The notes under the pieces are model-generated. The model did no database searches. It was not told the DNA's origin and saw only the letters and a program-made list of their open reading frames with translations. Source: Nostocoides sp. F2B08 (GTDB lineage Bacteria > Actinomycetota > Actinomycetes > Actinomycetales > Dermatophilaceae). From it: a stretch of 64,000 bases of DNA. Made by a program: the position numbers and the translations under genes. Positions 42,901-52,011 of the stretch are shown one piece after another. The stretch's first letter is position 1, and each line of letters begins with the position of its first letter. The stretch is from the NCBI RefSeq assembly GCF_009184895.1, contig NZ_WESE01000006.1:62501-126500 (forward strand), read 5' to 3'.

Positions 42901-43523
42901 GCGCCGCGCCTCGAGACGAGTCGGACCGCGAGCTCGCCGTAGTCGGTGCCGATGCTCTCCGGGCTGCGCCGGATCTCGGAGTCGTACCAGCGACACACGT
43001 CGACAGCCATGGACAACACGGCCAGAGTCGTCGCGGGCACGTCGTCGACGTCGAAGTGTCCGCTCTCCACCCCGGCGGTGAGGATGTCGGAGACGACCCG
43101 GTTGATGTCCTTGCGCAGGTCGAGGATGTGCTCGCGGTGCTCGTGTGCGAGATGGGGGAACTCGTACTGGACGACCCGGGCGTCCTGGAAGCGCTCGGCG
43201 TGCCACTGCGCGAAGGTGCCCACGGTCGTGCGCAGCGCATCCGGGGGCGTGCCGGCGTCCTCGGCCGCCTCGCGCAGCATTTCGAGAGCGGCGGTGTGGC
43301 CGTCGACCGAGATCGCGTACAGGAGGTCCTCCTTGGAGGGGAAGTGCACGTAGACGCCGGCCGGAGACAGCCCGGCCCGAGCCGCGATGTCACGGGTCGT
43401 CGTCGCGTGGAACCCGCGCGTCGCAAACTCGACGACCGCGGCCTCTTTCAGCCGGTCCGGGGTGGACGTCCCCGTCCGCGGAGGCGGTCTGCGCCGTGAC
43501 GACAGCGATGTGGGCAACGACAT
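42897..43523 (-). CDS. TetR family transcriptional regulator
   Basis: A 208-residue regulator with N-terminal HTH RLKEAAVVEFATRGFHATTT plus RDIAARAGLSPAGVYVHFPS and KEDLLYAI, the canonical TetR block. The ligand domain is helical with no homologue recognised by eye. ATG 43523 chosen; the frame stays open upstream across the operator. It faces an acyl-CoA dehydrogenase across an ~100-bp gap that holds a perfect palindrome, so it probably represses that gene and itself in response to an acyl-CoA. The methyltransferase downstream is translationally coupled. Confidence 0.9.
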   Translation of the reverse strand: MSLPTSLSSRRRPPPRTGTSTPDRLKEAAVVEFATRGFHATTTRDIAARAGLSPAGVYVHFPSKEDLLYAISVDGHTAALEMLREAAEDAGTPPDALRTTVGTFAQWHAERFQDARVVQYEFPHLAHEHREHILDLRKDINRVVSDILTAGVESGHFDVDDVPATTLAVLSMAVDVCRWYDSEIRRSPESIGTDYGELAVRLVSRRGA

Positions 43524-43549
43524 GTTGACAGCATCGCGCACCCGACCGA

Positions 43550-43569
43550 GACTAAGCAAGCGCTTAGTC
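43550..43569 (+). promoter_or_regulatory. TetR operator palindrome
   Basis: GACTAAGC-AAGC-GCTTAGTC, a perfect 8-4-8 inverted repeat, 27 bp before the TetR start and 57 bp before the acyl-CoA dehydrogenase ATG. Motifs of the CTAAGC...GCTTAG type are typical of TetR regulators of fatty-acid and acyl-CoA genes. Confidence 0.7.
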
Positions 43570-43625
43570 CGTTTCGGACACCAGCCGCTTCGGACATCGG
43601 CACAGTCATCACACGAGAGGTCGTC

Positions 43626-44771
43626 ATGCCCCGCAACGTCTACAGCCCCGACCATGAGGCCTTCCGCGACTCCGTCCGCGAGTTCGTCCAGCGCAGCCTG
43701 GTGCCGCGCGCCGAGCAGATGCTCGAGGCCAAGTCGATCGACCGTGACATCTGGGTCGAAGCCGGCAAGCAGGGCTTCCTCGGTCTCGACATCCCGGAGG
43801 AGTACGGCGGCGCCGGCGCCGAGGACTACCGGTTCAACGCTGTCTTCGCCGAGGAGATCTCGCGGTTCAACGCGGCGGTCGCCTCATGCTTCGGGATCCA
43901 CGCCGACGTCTGCCCTCCCTACATCGTCGACCTCGGCACCGACGAGCAGAAGCAGCGCTGGCTGCCCGGGATGGCCAGCGGCGAGAAGATCTGCGCCATC
44001 GCCATGACGGAGCCGGGCGGCGGCTCCGACCTCGCGGCGCTGCGCACGACCGCCGTGCGCGACGGCGACGAGTGGGTCATCAACGGCAGCAAGACCTTCA
44101 TCACCAACGGCTACCAGGCCGACTACGTCATCGTCGCGACCCGCACCGATCCGACCAAGGGTGCCAAGGGCATCACGCTGTTCATGGTCGAGACCGGCAT
44201 GCAGGGCTTCACCCGCGGCCGCAAGCTCGACAAGGTGGGCCAGGAGGAGTCCGACACCGCCGAGCTCTTCTTCGAGAACGTCCGCGTATCGGACGAGCAG
44301 CGGATCGGCCCGGAAGGCATGGGCTTCATCGCGATGATGCAGCGACTCCCGCAGGAGCGCGTCGGTGCCGCAGTCTCGAACGTCGCCCACGCCAAGGCGA
44401 TCCTCGAGGAGACCATCCAGTACGCCAAGGACCGCAAGGCCTTCGGTCAGCCGATCGGCGCCTTCCAGCACAACAAGTTCAAGATCGCCGAGCTCGTCAC
44501 CTCGATCGAGGTCGCCGAGGCCTACGTCGACGACTGCGTTGCGGCTCATGCCCAGGGAAAGCTGACCGCCGTCGACGCGGCCAAGGCCAAGTGGTGGAGC
44601 GCCCAGGTGCAGAACGACGTCCTCGACGAGTGCGTCCAGCTGCACGGCGGCTACGGCTTCATGAACGAGTACCGCGTCGCCCGCGCCTGGCGGGATGCCC
44701 GCGTCACGAAGATCTGGGCCGGCAGCAACGAGATCATGAAGGAGCTCATCGGCCGCGACCTCGGCTTCTGA
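43626..44771 (+). CDS. Acyl-CoA dehydrogenase
   Basis: A 381-residue FAD enzyme catalysing alpha,beta-desaturation of an acyl-CoA in beta-oxidation or branched-chain degradation. FAD and substrate motifs: AIAMTEPGGGSDLAALRT, WVINGSKTFITNGYQADYVI, PQERVGAAVSNVAHAKA, RKAFGQPIGAFQHNKFKIAE, LHGGYGFMNEYRVARAWRDA. The C-terminal KIWAGSNEIMKELIGRDLG carries the likely catalytic Glu. Length is standard. RBS GAGAGG. Divergent TetR and palindrome suggest induction by its substrate. Chain-length specificity cannot be read. Confidence 0.94.
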   Translation: MPRNVYSPDHEAFRDSVREFVQRSLVPRAEQMLEAKSIDRDIWVEAGKQGFLGLDIPEEYGGAGAEDYRFNAVFAEEISRFNAAVASCFGIHADVCPPYIVDLGTDEQKQRWLPGMASGEKICAIAMTEPGGGSDLAALRTTAVRDGDEWVINGSKTFITNGYQADYVIVATRTDPTKGAKGITLFMVETGMQGFTRGRKLDKVGQEESDTAELFFENVRVSDEQRIGPEGMGFIAMMQRLPQERVGAAVSNVAHAKAILEETIQYAKDRKAFGQPIGAFQHNKFKIAELVTSIEVAEAYVDDCVAAHAQGKLTAVDAAKAKWWSAQVQNDVLDECVQLHGGYGFMNEYRVARAWRDARVTKIWAGSNEIMKELIGRDLGF

Positions 44772-44796
44772 GCAGAGATCGTTCTGAGCCGAGAGC

Positions 44797-46398
44797 TCAG
44801 AGCGAGGTATGCGCGACTCGCCCGTCGATGACCGTCAGGGCCGATCCCATGGCGCGCAGGTGCGCCGCCGCCGCGGCGGTGTCCAGTGTGCCGTTCGCCG
44901 TTTCGGTCCTATGTGGGGGAAGTGGCGTGGTGCCGTTCGCCGTTTCGGTCCTATTGGGGAGAAGTGGTGAGTGGTCGAGGGCGATGAGGTCGGCCGGCAT
45001 GCCGACGTGGACGGTGCCCTGGCCGTCGACGGAGGCGGCCAGCGCCTCGCCCACGGTCAGCGCCTGCTCGCCGTGCCAGGGGTCGCGGTCGTCGGCCGAG
45101 CGATGCACGGCCGCGGCCATGGCGAGCCACGGGTCGAGCGGGGCGACGGGCGCGTCCGAGCCGAGGGCGAGGGGGACACCCGCGTCGAGCATCCAGCGCA
45201 GCGCGAAGCAGCGCTCGGTGCGGTCCGGCCAGTTCTGCTCGGTCGGGTCGCGGTCGTCGAGCAGGTGCGCCGGCTGGACGCTCGCCCGCAGGCCGAGGCG
45301 GGCCATCCGGGGCAGGTCGGCCCGCCGCACGAGCTGGGCGTGCTCGATCGAGCCGCGAGCGTTCCAGCGTTCGTGGACGTCGAGCGCCATGGAGACGGCT
45401 GCATCGCCGATCGCGTGGGTGGCCACCTCGAGGCCGGCCGCGACCGCTCGGCCCACGAGCTCGTCGAGCTCGGCGGCGCTGTAGTTGGGAGCGCCGTAGT
45501 TCACTCCTTCGGCGCCCGGTTCACCGTCCCCGACCGCACCGGACGGATACGGGTCGCAGCACCAGGCGGTCCCCGTGTTGAGTGACCCGTCGGAGATGAT
45601 CTTGAGCGCCGAGAACACCTGGCGCGGACCGCAGCCCGGCATCGGGGTGCCTGTCGTCAGGCCTGCGGCGAGGTAGTCGTCGAGGTAGTCGGGGTAGACC
45701 CCGGTGCGGACCTTGAGGACGTCGGCCCCGGCGGCGACCCGCTCACCCCAGGCCTCGACCGGAGCGGCGAACTCGAGGTCGACGACCCCGACGACGCCGA
45801 GCCGGGCGAGCTGTTCCATGGTCAGTCGGTAGGCCGCCGGCGAGGCGTCCCCGCCCAGACCGACGTCGGTGAGGCGCGCGTACGTGTCGAACCACTCGCC
45901 CTCGGCGACCACCCCCTCGCGGGGCGGGAGGCCCAGGAGCTCCAGGCCCGGGGTGTTCACCCAGCCGTGGTGCCCGTCGCCCGCGATGAGGACGATGGGG
46001 ACCGTGTCGCTGACCGCATCCAGGGCCGCGACCGTCGGCTGCTCGGCCCACGTGGCCGGTCGGTGGCCCCAGGCGACGACGGGGGCGTCCTTCGTCGCCG
46101 CGAGCCGCTCGCGCACGGCGGCGCACGTGGAGGCGACATCCGTGACGGAACCCAGGTCGAGACGCGCGGTGCGCAGGACCCACTGCCCGAGGTGCACGTG
46201 CTGGTCCCACAGGCCCGGCATGAGCCACCGGCCGTCGAGGTCGATCACCTCGAGACCGACCGCGGTGCCGAGACGCGGCGCCACCTCGGTCACGACCCCG
46301 TCGCGCACGAGGACGTCGACCGGATGCTGCGGTGCCGGACCGGCGACCGGGACGAGCCGTGCCCGGCGGAGCAGCAGGGAACCGGCGGGATCAGTCAA
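44797..46398 (-). CDS. Amidohydrolase family protein (YtcJ-like)
   Basis: A 533-residue metal-dependent hydrolase of the amidohydrolase 3 type. Features: WLMPGLWDQHVHLGQW (H-x-H), ALKIISDGSLNTGTAW (Lys position), ATHAIGDAAVSMALDVHERW, SIEHAQLV (His), PLALGSDAPVAPLDPW (Asp). The substrate is unknown; YtcJ relatives act on formamide- or guanidine-like bonds. Start is probably TTG 46398, which overlaps the upstream SDR stop and fits coupling; no ATG or GTG lies near. Oddity: near the C-terminus a 14-residue segment containing RTETANGT is directly repeated (44888-44971), looking like an in-frame insertion. Confidence 0.82.
   Translation of the reverse strand: MTDPAGSLLLRRARLVPVAGPAPQHPVDVLVRDGVVTEVAPRLGTAVGLEVIDLDGRWLMPGLWDQHVHLGQWVLRTARLDLGSVTDVASTCAAVRERLAATKDAPVVAWGHRPATWAEQPTVAALDAVSDTVPIVLIAGDGHHGWVNTPGLELLGLPPREGVVAEGEWFDTYARLTDVGLGGDASPAAYRLTMEQLARLGVVGVVDLEFAAPVEAWGERVAAGADVLKVRTGVYPDYLDDYLAAGLTTGTPMPGCGPRQVFSALKIISDGSLNTGTAWCCDPYPSGAVGDGEPGAEGVNYGAPNYSAAELDELVGRAVAAGLEVATHAIGDAAVSMALDVHERWNARGSIEHAQLVRRADLPRMARLGLRASVQPAHLLDDRDPTEQNWPDRTERCFALRWMLDAGVPLALGSDAPVAPLDPWLAMAAAVHRSADDRDPWHGEQALTVGEALAASVDGQGTVHVGMPADLIALDHSPLLPNRTETANGTTPLPPHRTETANGTLDTAAAAAHLRAMGSALTVIDGRVAHTSL
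44888..44971 (-). repeat. 42-bp in-frame direct repeat in the amidohydrolase
   Basis: Two adjacent 42-bp copies. The first 25 bases are identical (GTGCCGTTCGCCGTTTCGGT, then CCTAT) and the rest is similar. On the coding strand each copy encodes RTETANGT with variable flanks. It lies in a surface-like stretch between the conserved catalytic core and the last beta strand. Confidence 0.9.
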
Positions 46399-47146
46399 GC
46401 GGACCGCCGGCGACGTAGATGACCTGCCCCGAGACGAAACCCGCCTCCTCGGAGCAGAGGAACGAGATCGTCGCGGCGATGTCCTCGGGCTGGCCGACCC
46501 GCTGGACCGGGATCTGGGAGGCCGAGTGCTTGATGAAGTCGTCGAAGGGGACACCGATCCGCTCCGCGGTCGACTTCGTCATCTCCGTCTCGATGAATCC
46601 CGGCGCGACGGCGTTGGAGGTGACGCCGAACTTGCCGAGCTCGATGGCCAGGGTCTTGGTGAAGCCCTGCAGGCCGGCCTTGGCCGAGGAGTAGTTCGCC
46701 TGACCGCGGTTGCCCTGGGCCGAGGACGAGGAGAGGTTGACGATCCGGCCGAACTTGGCCTCCGTCATGAAGCCCTGGCACGCCTTGCTCATGAGGAAGG
46801 CGCCCTTGAGGTGCACACCCATGACGGCGTCCCAGTCGTCCTCGGTCATCTTGAAGAGGAGGTTGTCGCGGATGATTCCGGCGTTGTTGACCAGCACGAC
46901 GGGCGGTCCGAGCTCGTCCGCGATGCGCCGCACCCCGGCCTCGACCTGGTCGGCCCGGCTGACGTCGATGCCGACCGCGATCGCCCGCCCCCCGGCCTCC
47001 TCGATGGCCGCGACGGCGTCGGCGCAGGCGGACTCGTCGAGGTCGACGACGGCCACGGCGTACCCGTCCTTCGCGAGGCGCGAGGCGGTGGCGGCCCCGA
47101 TCCCACGGGCGGCTCCGGTGACGATGGCGACTCGGGCAGCGGTCAC
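46391..47146 (-). CDS. FabG-like short-chain dehydrogenase/reductase
   Basis: A 251-residue NAD(P)-dependent SDR. The nucleotide motif is VAIVTGAARGIGAATASRLA, then VLVNNAGIIRDNLLFKM, INLSSSS-type serine (RIVNLSSSSAQGNRGQ), catalytic YSSAKAG (Y and K), and PGFIETEMT. The 3-oxoacyl-ACP reductase sub-family fits best, possibly PhaB-like acetoacetyl-CoA reductase or FabG4-like. GTG start with AAGGAAC upstream. Co-directional and overlapping with the amidohydrolase start. Confidence 0.9.
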   Translation of the reverse strand: MTAARVAIVTGAARGIGAATASRLAKDGYAVAVVDLDESACADAVAAIEEAGGRAIAVGIDVSRADQVEAGVRRIADELGPPVVLVNNAGIIRDNLLFKMTEDDWDAVMGVHLKGAFLMSKACQGFMTEAKFGRIVNLSSSSAQGNRGQANYSSAKAGLQGFTKTLAIELGKFGVTSNAVAPGFIETEMTKSTAERIGVPFDDFIKHSASQIPVQRVGQPEDIAATISFLCSEEAGFVSGQVIYVAGGPLD

Positions 47147-47185
47147 GAATGTTCCTTCCAGGCAGACGTTCGCCCGACCTCCCGA

Positions 47186-47215
47186 TTGGGGGCGGGCCCA
47201 GCGCTTCGATAGATT
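47186..47215 (+). promoter_or_regulatory. Possible promoter of glgX-treYZ
   Basis: TTGGGG (47186-47191) and TAGATT (47210-47215) with an 18-bp spacer, 63 nt before the glgX GTG, which has GAGAGGA as RBS. The ~60-nt leader shows no riboswitch I can recognise. Confidence 0.4.
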
Positions 47216-47278
47216 AGGCGGCTGCTGTCGTCACTCTATCCAGGGGGCAGCGATCAAGAGCGCTGAGAGGACTCATCC

Positions 47279-49435
47279 GTGCAGGTCTGGCCGGGCAAGG
47301 CATATCCACTGGGCGCTACCTACGACGGCGCCGGGGTGAACTTCGCGCTGTTCTCCGAGGTCGCCACCGCCGTCGAGCTGTGCCTCATCGACGACGACCT
47401 CACCGAGACCAGGGTCGAGCTGCCCGAGGTCGACGGCTTCGTCTGGCACGCGTACCTGCCCGGCATCCAGCCCGGCCAGCGGTACGGCTACCGCGTCCAC
47501 GGGCCCTACGAGCCACAGCACGGGCATCGGTGCAACCCGGCCAAGCTGCTCCTCGACCCCTACGCCAAGGCGATCGACGGCCAGGTGAGCAGCGACGAGT
47601 CGCTCTACAGCTACCACTTCGACGGGTCGGACGAGCTCAACACCCTCGATTCGCTCCCGCACACGATGTACTCGGTCGTCACCAACCCCTTCTTCGACTG
47701 GGGGCAGGACCGCCAGCCGCGGCACGAGTACCACGAGAGCGTCATCTACGAGGCACACGTCAAGGGCCTGACCCAGACCCACCCGGACGTGCCCGAGGAG
47801 ATCCGCGGGACGTATGCGGGGGTCGCCCACCCCGCGACGATCGAGCACCTGAGCAGCCTGGGCATCACGGCCCTCGAGCTCATGCCGGTCCACCAGTTCG
47901 TCCAGGACACCACGCTCCAGGACAAGGGCCTGTCGAACTACTGGGGCTACAACACGATCGGCTTCCTCGCCCCCCACAACGCCTACGCCGCCTACGGCTC
48001 GCGCGGCGAGCAAGTGCTCGAGTTCAAGTCGATGGTCAAGGCGCTGCACGCCGCGGACATCGAGGTCATCCTCGACGTCGTCTACAACCACACCGCCGAG
48101 GGCAACCACCTCGGCCCCACCCTCGCCTTCAAGGGCATCGACAACGCGAGCTACTACCGCCTCGTCCCGGGTGCCGAGCACCACTACTACGACACGACCG
48201 GCACCGGCAACAGCCTCCTCATGCGGCACCCGCACGTCCTCCAGCTGATCATGGACTCGCTGCGCTACTGGGTGACCGAGATGCACGTCGACGGCTTCCG
48301 TTTCGACCTCGCCGCGACCCTGGCCCGACAGTTCCACGAGGTGGACCGGCTGTCGGCGTTCTTCGACCTCGTCCAGCAGGACCCGATCGTCTCCCAGGCC
48401 AAGCTCATCGCCGAGCCGTGGGACGTCGGCGACGGCGGCTACCAGGTCGGCAACTTCCCGCCGCTGTGGACCGAGTGGAACGGCAAGTACCGCGACACCG
48501 TCCGGGACTTCTGGCGGGGTGAGACGCACACCCTCGGTGAGTTTGCCTCGCGCATCACCGGCTCCTCGGACCTGTACGCGCACAGCGGGCGCAAGCCGAT
48601 CGCCTCGATCAACTTCATCACCGCCCACGACGGGTTCACGCTGCGGGACCTCGTGTCCTACAACGAGAAGCACAACGAGGCCAACCTCGAGGACAACCGC
48701 GACGGCGAGTCGCACAACCGGTCGTGGAACTGCGGGATCGAGGGCCCGACGCAGGACCCCGAGGTCAAGGCCCTGCGGGCCCGCCAGCAGCGCAACCTCC
48801 TCACCACCTTGATCCTCAGCCAGGGCGTGCCCATGCTCGCCCACGGCGACGAGATGGGCCGCACGCAGCAGGGCAACAACAACGTGTACTGCCAGGACAA
48901 CGAGCTGTCCTGGATGGACTGGGACCTCACCGAGGAGCAGGAGAGCCTGCTCGGCTTCACCCGCCGTCTCATCCAGATCCGCCGCAACCACGAGGTGTTC
49001 CAGCGGCGGCGCTTCTTCGCCGGCAGCGCCGACCACGGCGGCGAGTCGTCGATGGGCGACATCGCGTGGCTGACGCCGGACGGTGAGCACATGGCCGAGG
49101 AGGACTGGACCCAGGGCGACGCCCAGGCGGTCATGGTCTTCCTCAACGGTCAGGCGATTCCGGAGCCGGACACGCGGGGGGACCGGATCGTCGGTGACTC
49201 CTTCCTCATCCTCTTCAACGCCCACGGCGAGGACATGACGTTCACCCTCCCCGACGAGGGGTACGGCGACGGGTGGCTCGTCGAGATCGACACCGCCGCC
49301 GACGTCGTCGACCCGGGCGAATACGGCCCTGACACCCAGATCGACGTCGTGTCCCGCTCCCTCGTCGTCCTGCGCTGCCGCAAGGACGACCCCATGCCGG
49401 CTCCCGCCGGGGTGTCGGGGGTGGCTCGGGCGTGA
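47279..49435 (+). CDS. glgX: Glycogen debranching enzyme GlgX/TreX
   Basis: A 718-residue GH13 debranching enzyme cutting alpha-1,6 branches of glycogen to release maltooligosaccharides for TreY. It has an N-terminal CBM48-type beta domain (YPLGATYDGAGVNFALFSEV). The GH13 catalytic residues lie in VDGFRFDLAATLAR (Asp nucleophile), LIAEPWDVGDGGYQVG (Glu acid/base) and NFITAHDGFTLRDLVSYNEK (Asp). Conserved region I is EVILDVVYNHTAEGN. Length matches GlgX. GTG start; the stop overlaps treY by 4 nt, making the three-gene glgX(treX)-treY-treZ trehalose operon. Confidence 0.96.
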   Translation: MQVWPGKAYPLGATYDGAGVNFALFSEVATAVELCLIDDDLTETRVELPEVDGFVWHAYLPGIQPGQRYGYRVHGPYEPQHGHRCNPAKLLLDPYAKAIDGQVSSDESLYSYHFDGSDELNTLDSLPHTMYSVVTNPFFDWGQDRQPRHEYHESVIYEAHVKGLTQTHPDVPEEIRGTYAGVAHPATIEHLSSLGITALELMPVHQFVQDTTLQDKGLSNYWGYNTIGFLAPHNAYAAYGSRGEQVLEFKSMVKALHAADIEVILDVVYNHTAEGNHLGPTLAFKGIDNASYYRLVPGAEHHYYDTTGTGNSLLMRHPHVLQLIMDSLRYWVTEMHVDGFRFDLAATLARQFHEVDRLSAFFDLVQQDPIVSQAKLIAEPWDVGDGGYQVGNFPPLWTEWNGKYRDTVRDFWRGETHTLGEFASRITGSSDLYAHSGRKPIASINFITAHDGFTLRDLVSYNEKHNEANLEDNRDGESHNRSWNCGIEGPTQDPEVKALRARQQRNLLTTLILSQGVPMLAHGDEMGRTQQGNNNVYCQDNELSWMDWDLTEEQESLLGFTRRLIQIRRNHEVFQRRRFFAGSADHGGESSMGDIAWLTPDGEHMAEEDWTQGDAQAVMVFLNGQAIPEPDTRGDRIVGDSFLILFNAHGEDMTFTLPDEGYGDGWLVEIDTAADVVDPGEYGPDTQIDVVSRSLVVLRCRKDDPMPAPAGVSGVARA

Positions 49436-52011
49436 CGACCGCGGCGGCAGACGAGCACAGGACCGCACACGACCGGACGGTGCAGCGGCGGGCCAGGCTC
49501 GCCGCCGCACGGCACGCCCTGGCCGCCCGGCACCGGCCGGGACCGGGGCGCCCGGTGCCGGTCTCGACCTACCGCCTCCAGATCCACGCCGGCTTCACCT
49601 ACGAGGACGCGGCCCGGCAGGTCCCCTACCTCGCGGCACTCGGCGTGAGTCATGCATACCTCTCTCCGATCCTGCAGCCGGCCCCCGGCTCGATGCACGG
49701 CTACGACGTGCTCGACCACACCCGGATCAACGCCGAGGCGGGCGGGCACGCCGGCTTCGACCGGCTCGTCGACGTCTGTCGTGAGCACGGTCTCGGGATC
49801 ATCGTCGACGTCGTGCCCAACCACATGACGGTCCCGCGCCCGACCCACCTGAACTCCCCGCTGTGGTCGCTGCTGCGCGAGGGACGCGAGTCGCCGTTCG
49901 CGGCGTGGTTCGACGTCGACTGGGACGTCGAGGACGACCGGATCCTCATGCCGGTCCTCGGCGGCAGCGTCGAGGCCGCGATCGCCAAGGGCGACATCGT
50001 CCTGGCCTCCGACGGCGGACCGACCGGACGCGAGTGGGTCATCTGGCACTACGGCGACGAGTTCCCCGTGCGGCCCGGTACCGAGCACCTGCCCCTGCCG
50101 GAGCTGCTGGAGTCGCAGGCCTACCGGCTCTCGAGCTGGCGGGAGGCCGCCGAGGGCCTGAACTACCGCCGGTTCTTCGACGTCACGACCCTCGTCGCCG
50201 TGCGCGTCGAGGACCCCGTCGTGTTCGCCTCGACACATGCCCTCCTGCTGTCCCTGTACGGCCACGGCGCGATCGACGGTTTCCGCATCGACCATCCGGA
50301 CGGGCTTGCGGACCCCGGTGGCTACCTCGAGGCGCTCGCGGCCGGAACCGGCGACGGCTGGGTGGTCGTCGAGAAGATCCTCGAGGGCGAGGAGGAGCTG
50401 CCCGCCGGCTGGCGCTGCGCCGGCACGACCGGGTACGACGCGCTGCTGCGGGTCCAGCAGGTGCTCACCGACGGCCGCGGCGCGGACGAGCTGGACCGGC
50501 TCTGGGAGCAGCGGTCCCACGACACCCCCCACGGCATCCCGCTCGAGCAGACGATCGTCGCTTCCAAGCGGCTCGTCGTCGACGACGTCCAGGCCGCCGA
50601 GGTCGACCGGCTGATGCGCCTCGTCGCGCGCATCGTGCCGGACGGGGACCAGGACGCGCTGCGCCGCGCGCTCGAGGCGATGCTCGTCTCGATGGACCGC
50701 TACCGGGCCTACGTCATCCCGGGCAAGGCCGGTGACGGCGTCGCGGTCTCCGTGCTCGAAGGGGTGCGGGACCGGGCCCGGGACCTTCTCGACGAGGCCG
50801 ACCACGAGGCCCTCGAGGTCATGGGCACGCTCGTCGCCGGCGGCTGGCTCGCGCACGTGCCGGCCGGCAGCCAGGAGGTCTGGGACGAGTTCCGGGTGCG
50901 CTTCCAGCAGACCTGCGGACCCGTCATGGCCAAGGGGATCGAGGACACCGCCTTCTACCGCTGGCTGCGCCTCGCCGGCGCCAACGAGGTCGGCGGGCAC
51001 CCGCAGCACCTCGCGATCGAGGTCGACGCGTTCCACGAGTATGCGCGGGGCCGGCTCGAGCACTGGCCGCTGACGATGACGACGCTCACCACGCACGACA
51101 CGAAGCGCTCCGAGGACGTGCGCGCCCGCCTCATGGTGCTCGCGGCCGACCCCGCGGGTTGGGCCGGGTGGCTCGTCGAGGCCGAGCGGCTCGCGGAACC
51201 GCACCGCACCGAGCGGCTCGACCGCCCGACCGAATACCTCATCTGGCAGACCCTGGTCGGCACGTGGCCGATCACCGCCGCTCGGCTCGAGGAGTACCTC
51301 CTCAAGGCCGTGCGCGAGGCCAAGGCCCACACCGCGTGGATCGACGGCGACGCCGAGTACGAGGAGACGGTCACCGCCTTCGCGCTCGCCGTCCTGCGCG
51401 ACCCGGCGATCCGCGCGCACCTCGACGAGTGGGTCCTCGCCCACGCCGAGACGATCCGCGCCGGTATCCTCGGCCAGCGGCTCGTCCAGCTGACGATGCC
51501 GGGGGTCCCCGACGTCTACCAGGGCTGCGAGATCGTCAACCTCGCCCTCGTCGACCCCGACAACCGACGCCCCGTGAACTACGAGGACCGCGCTACGCGA
51601 CTCGCGCGCCTCGACGAGGGAGAACCGCCGGTCGACCTCGACGACGAGAAGCTCCTCGTGGTCTCGCGCTCCCTGCGGCTGCGCCGGGACCACCCCGAGT
51701 GGTTCACCGGCGAGGAGGCCACGTATGCGCCGCTCACCGCACCCGACGGGATCCTCGCCTTCACCCGCGGTGACGCGGCCGGGCCTGCGGTCGTCGTCGT
51801 CGCGCGTCGCGCGCAGGCGCAGCCGAGCGCAGGAGCCGAGCAGCGCATACCGGTGCCGGAAGGGGAGTGGACCGACCTGCTGGCCGACCGCTCGCTCACC
51901 GTGGGCGGGGACGGTGCCCGGGTGGGCGATGTGCTCGCCGGGAGGCCGGTCGCACTGCTCGTGCGGGCGGAGGGAAGCGACCGACCGACGACAGGGGAGG
52001 ACCACTCGTGA
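49432..52011 (+). CDS. treY: Maltooligosyltrehalose synthase
   Basis: An 859-residue GH13 enzyme that turns the reducing end of maltooligosaccharides into a terminal trehalose unit (intramolecular transglucosylation). Core motifs: PVSTYRLQIHAGFTYEDAAR, HAYLSPILQPAPGSMHGYDV, IIVDVVPNHMTV, DGFRIDHPDGLADPGGYLEA (Asp), WVVVEKILEGEEELP (Glu), TTHDTKRSEDVRARL (Asp), PGVPDVYQGCEI. The ~45-residue N-terminal Ala/Arg extension is unusual. GTG start inside the glgX stop (GTGA); overlaps treZ by 4 nt. Confidence 0.96.
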   Translation: MTTAAADEHRTAHDRTVQRRARLAAARHALAARHRPGPGRPVPVSTYRLQIHAGFTYEDAARQVPYLAALGVSHAYLSPILQPAPGSMHGYDVLDHTRINAEAGGHAGFDRLVDVCREHGLGIIVDVVPNHMTVPRPTHLNSPLWSLLREGRESPFAAWFDVDWDVEDDRILMPVLGGSVEAAIAKGDIVLASDGGPTGREWVIWHYGDEFPVRPGTEHLPLPELLESQAYRLSSWREAAEGLNYRRFFDVTTLVAVRVEDPVVFASTHALLLSLYGHGAIDGFRIDHPDGLADPGGYLEALAAGTGDGWVVVEKILEGEEELPAGWRCAGTTGYDALLRVQQVLTDGRGADELDRLWEQRSHDTPHGIPLEQTIVASKRLVVDDVQAAEVDRLMRLVARIVPDGDQDALRRALEAMLVSMDRYRAYVIPGKAGDGVAVSVLEGVRDRARDLLDEADHEALEVMGTLVAGGWLAHVPAGSQEVWDEFRVRFQQTCGPVMAKGIEDTAFYRWLRLAGANEVGGHPQHLAIEVDAFHEYARGRLEHWPLTMTTLTTHDTKRSEDVRARLMVLAADPAGWAGWLVEAERLAEPHRTERLDRPTEYLIWQTLVGTWPITAARLEEYLLKAVREAKAHTAWIDGDAEYEETVTAFALAVLRDPAIRAHLDEWVLAHAETIRAGILGQRLVQLTMPGVPDVYQGCEIVNLALVDPDNRRPVNYEDRATRLARLDEGEPPVDLDDEKLLVVSRSLRLRRDHPEWFTGEEATYAPLTAPDGILAFTRGDAAGPAVVVVARRAQAQPSAGAEQRIPVPEGEWTDLLADRSLTVGGDGARVGDVLAGRPVALLVRAEGSDRPTTGEDHS

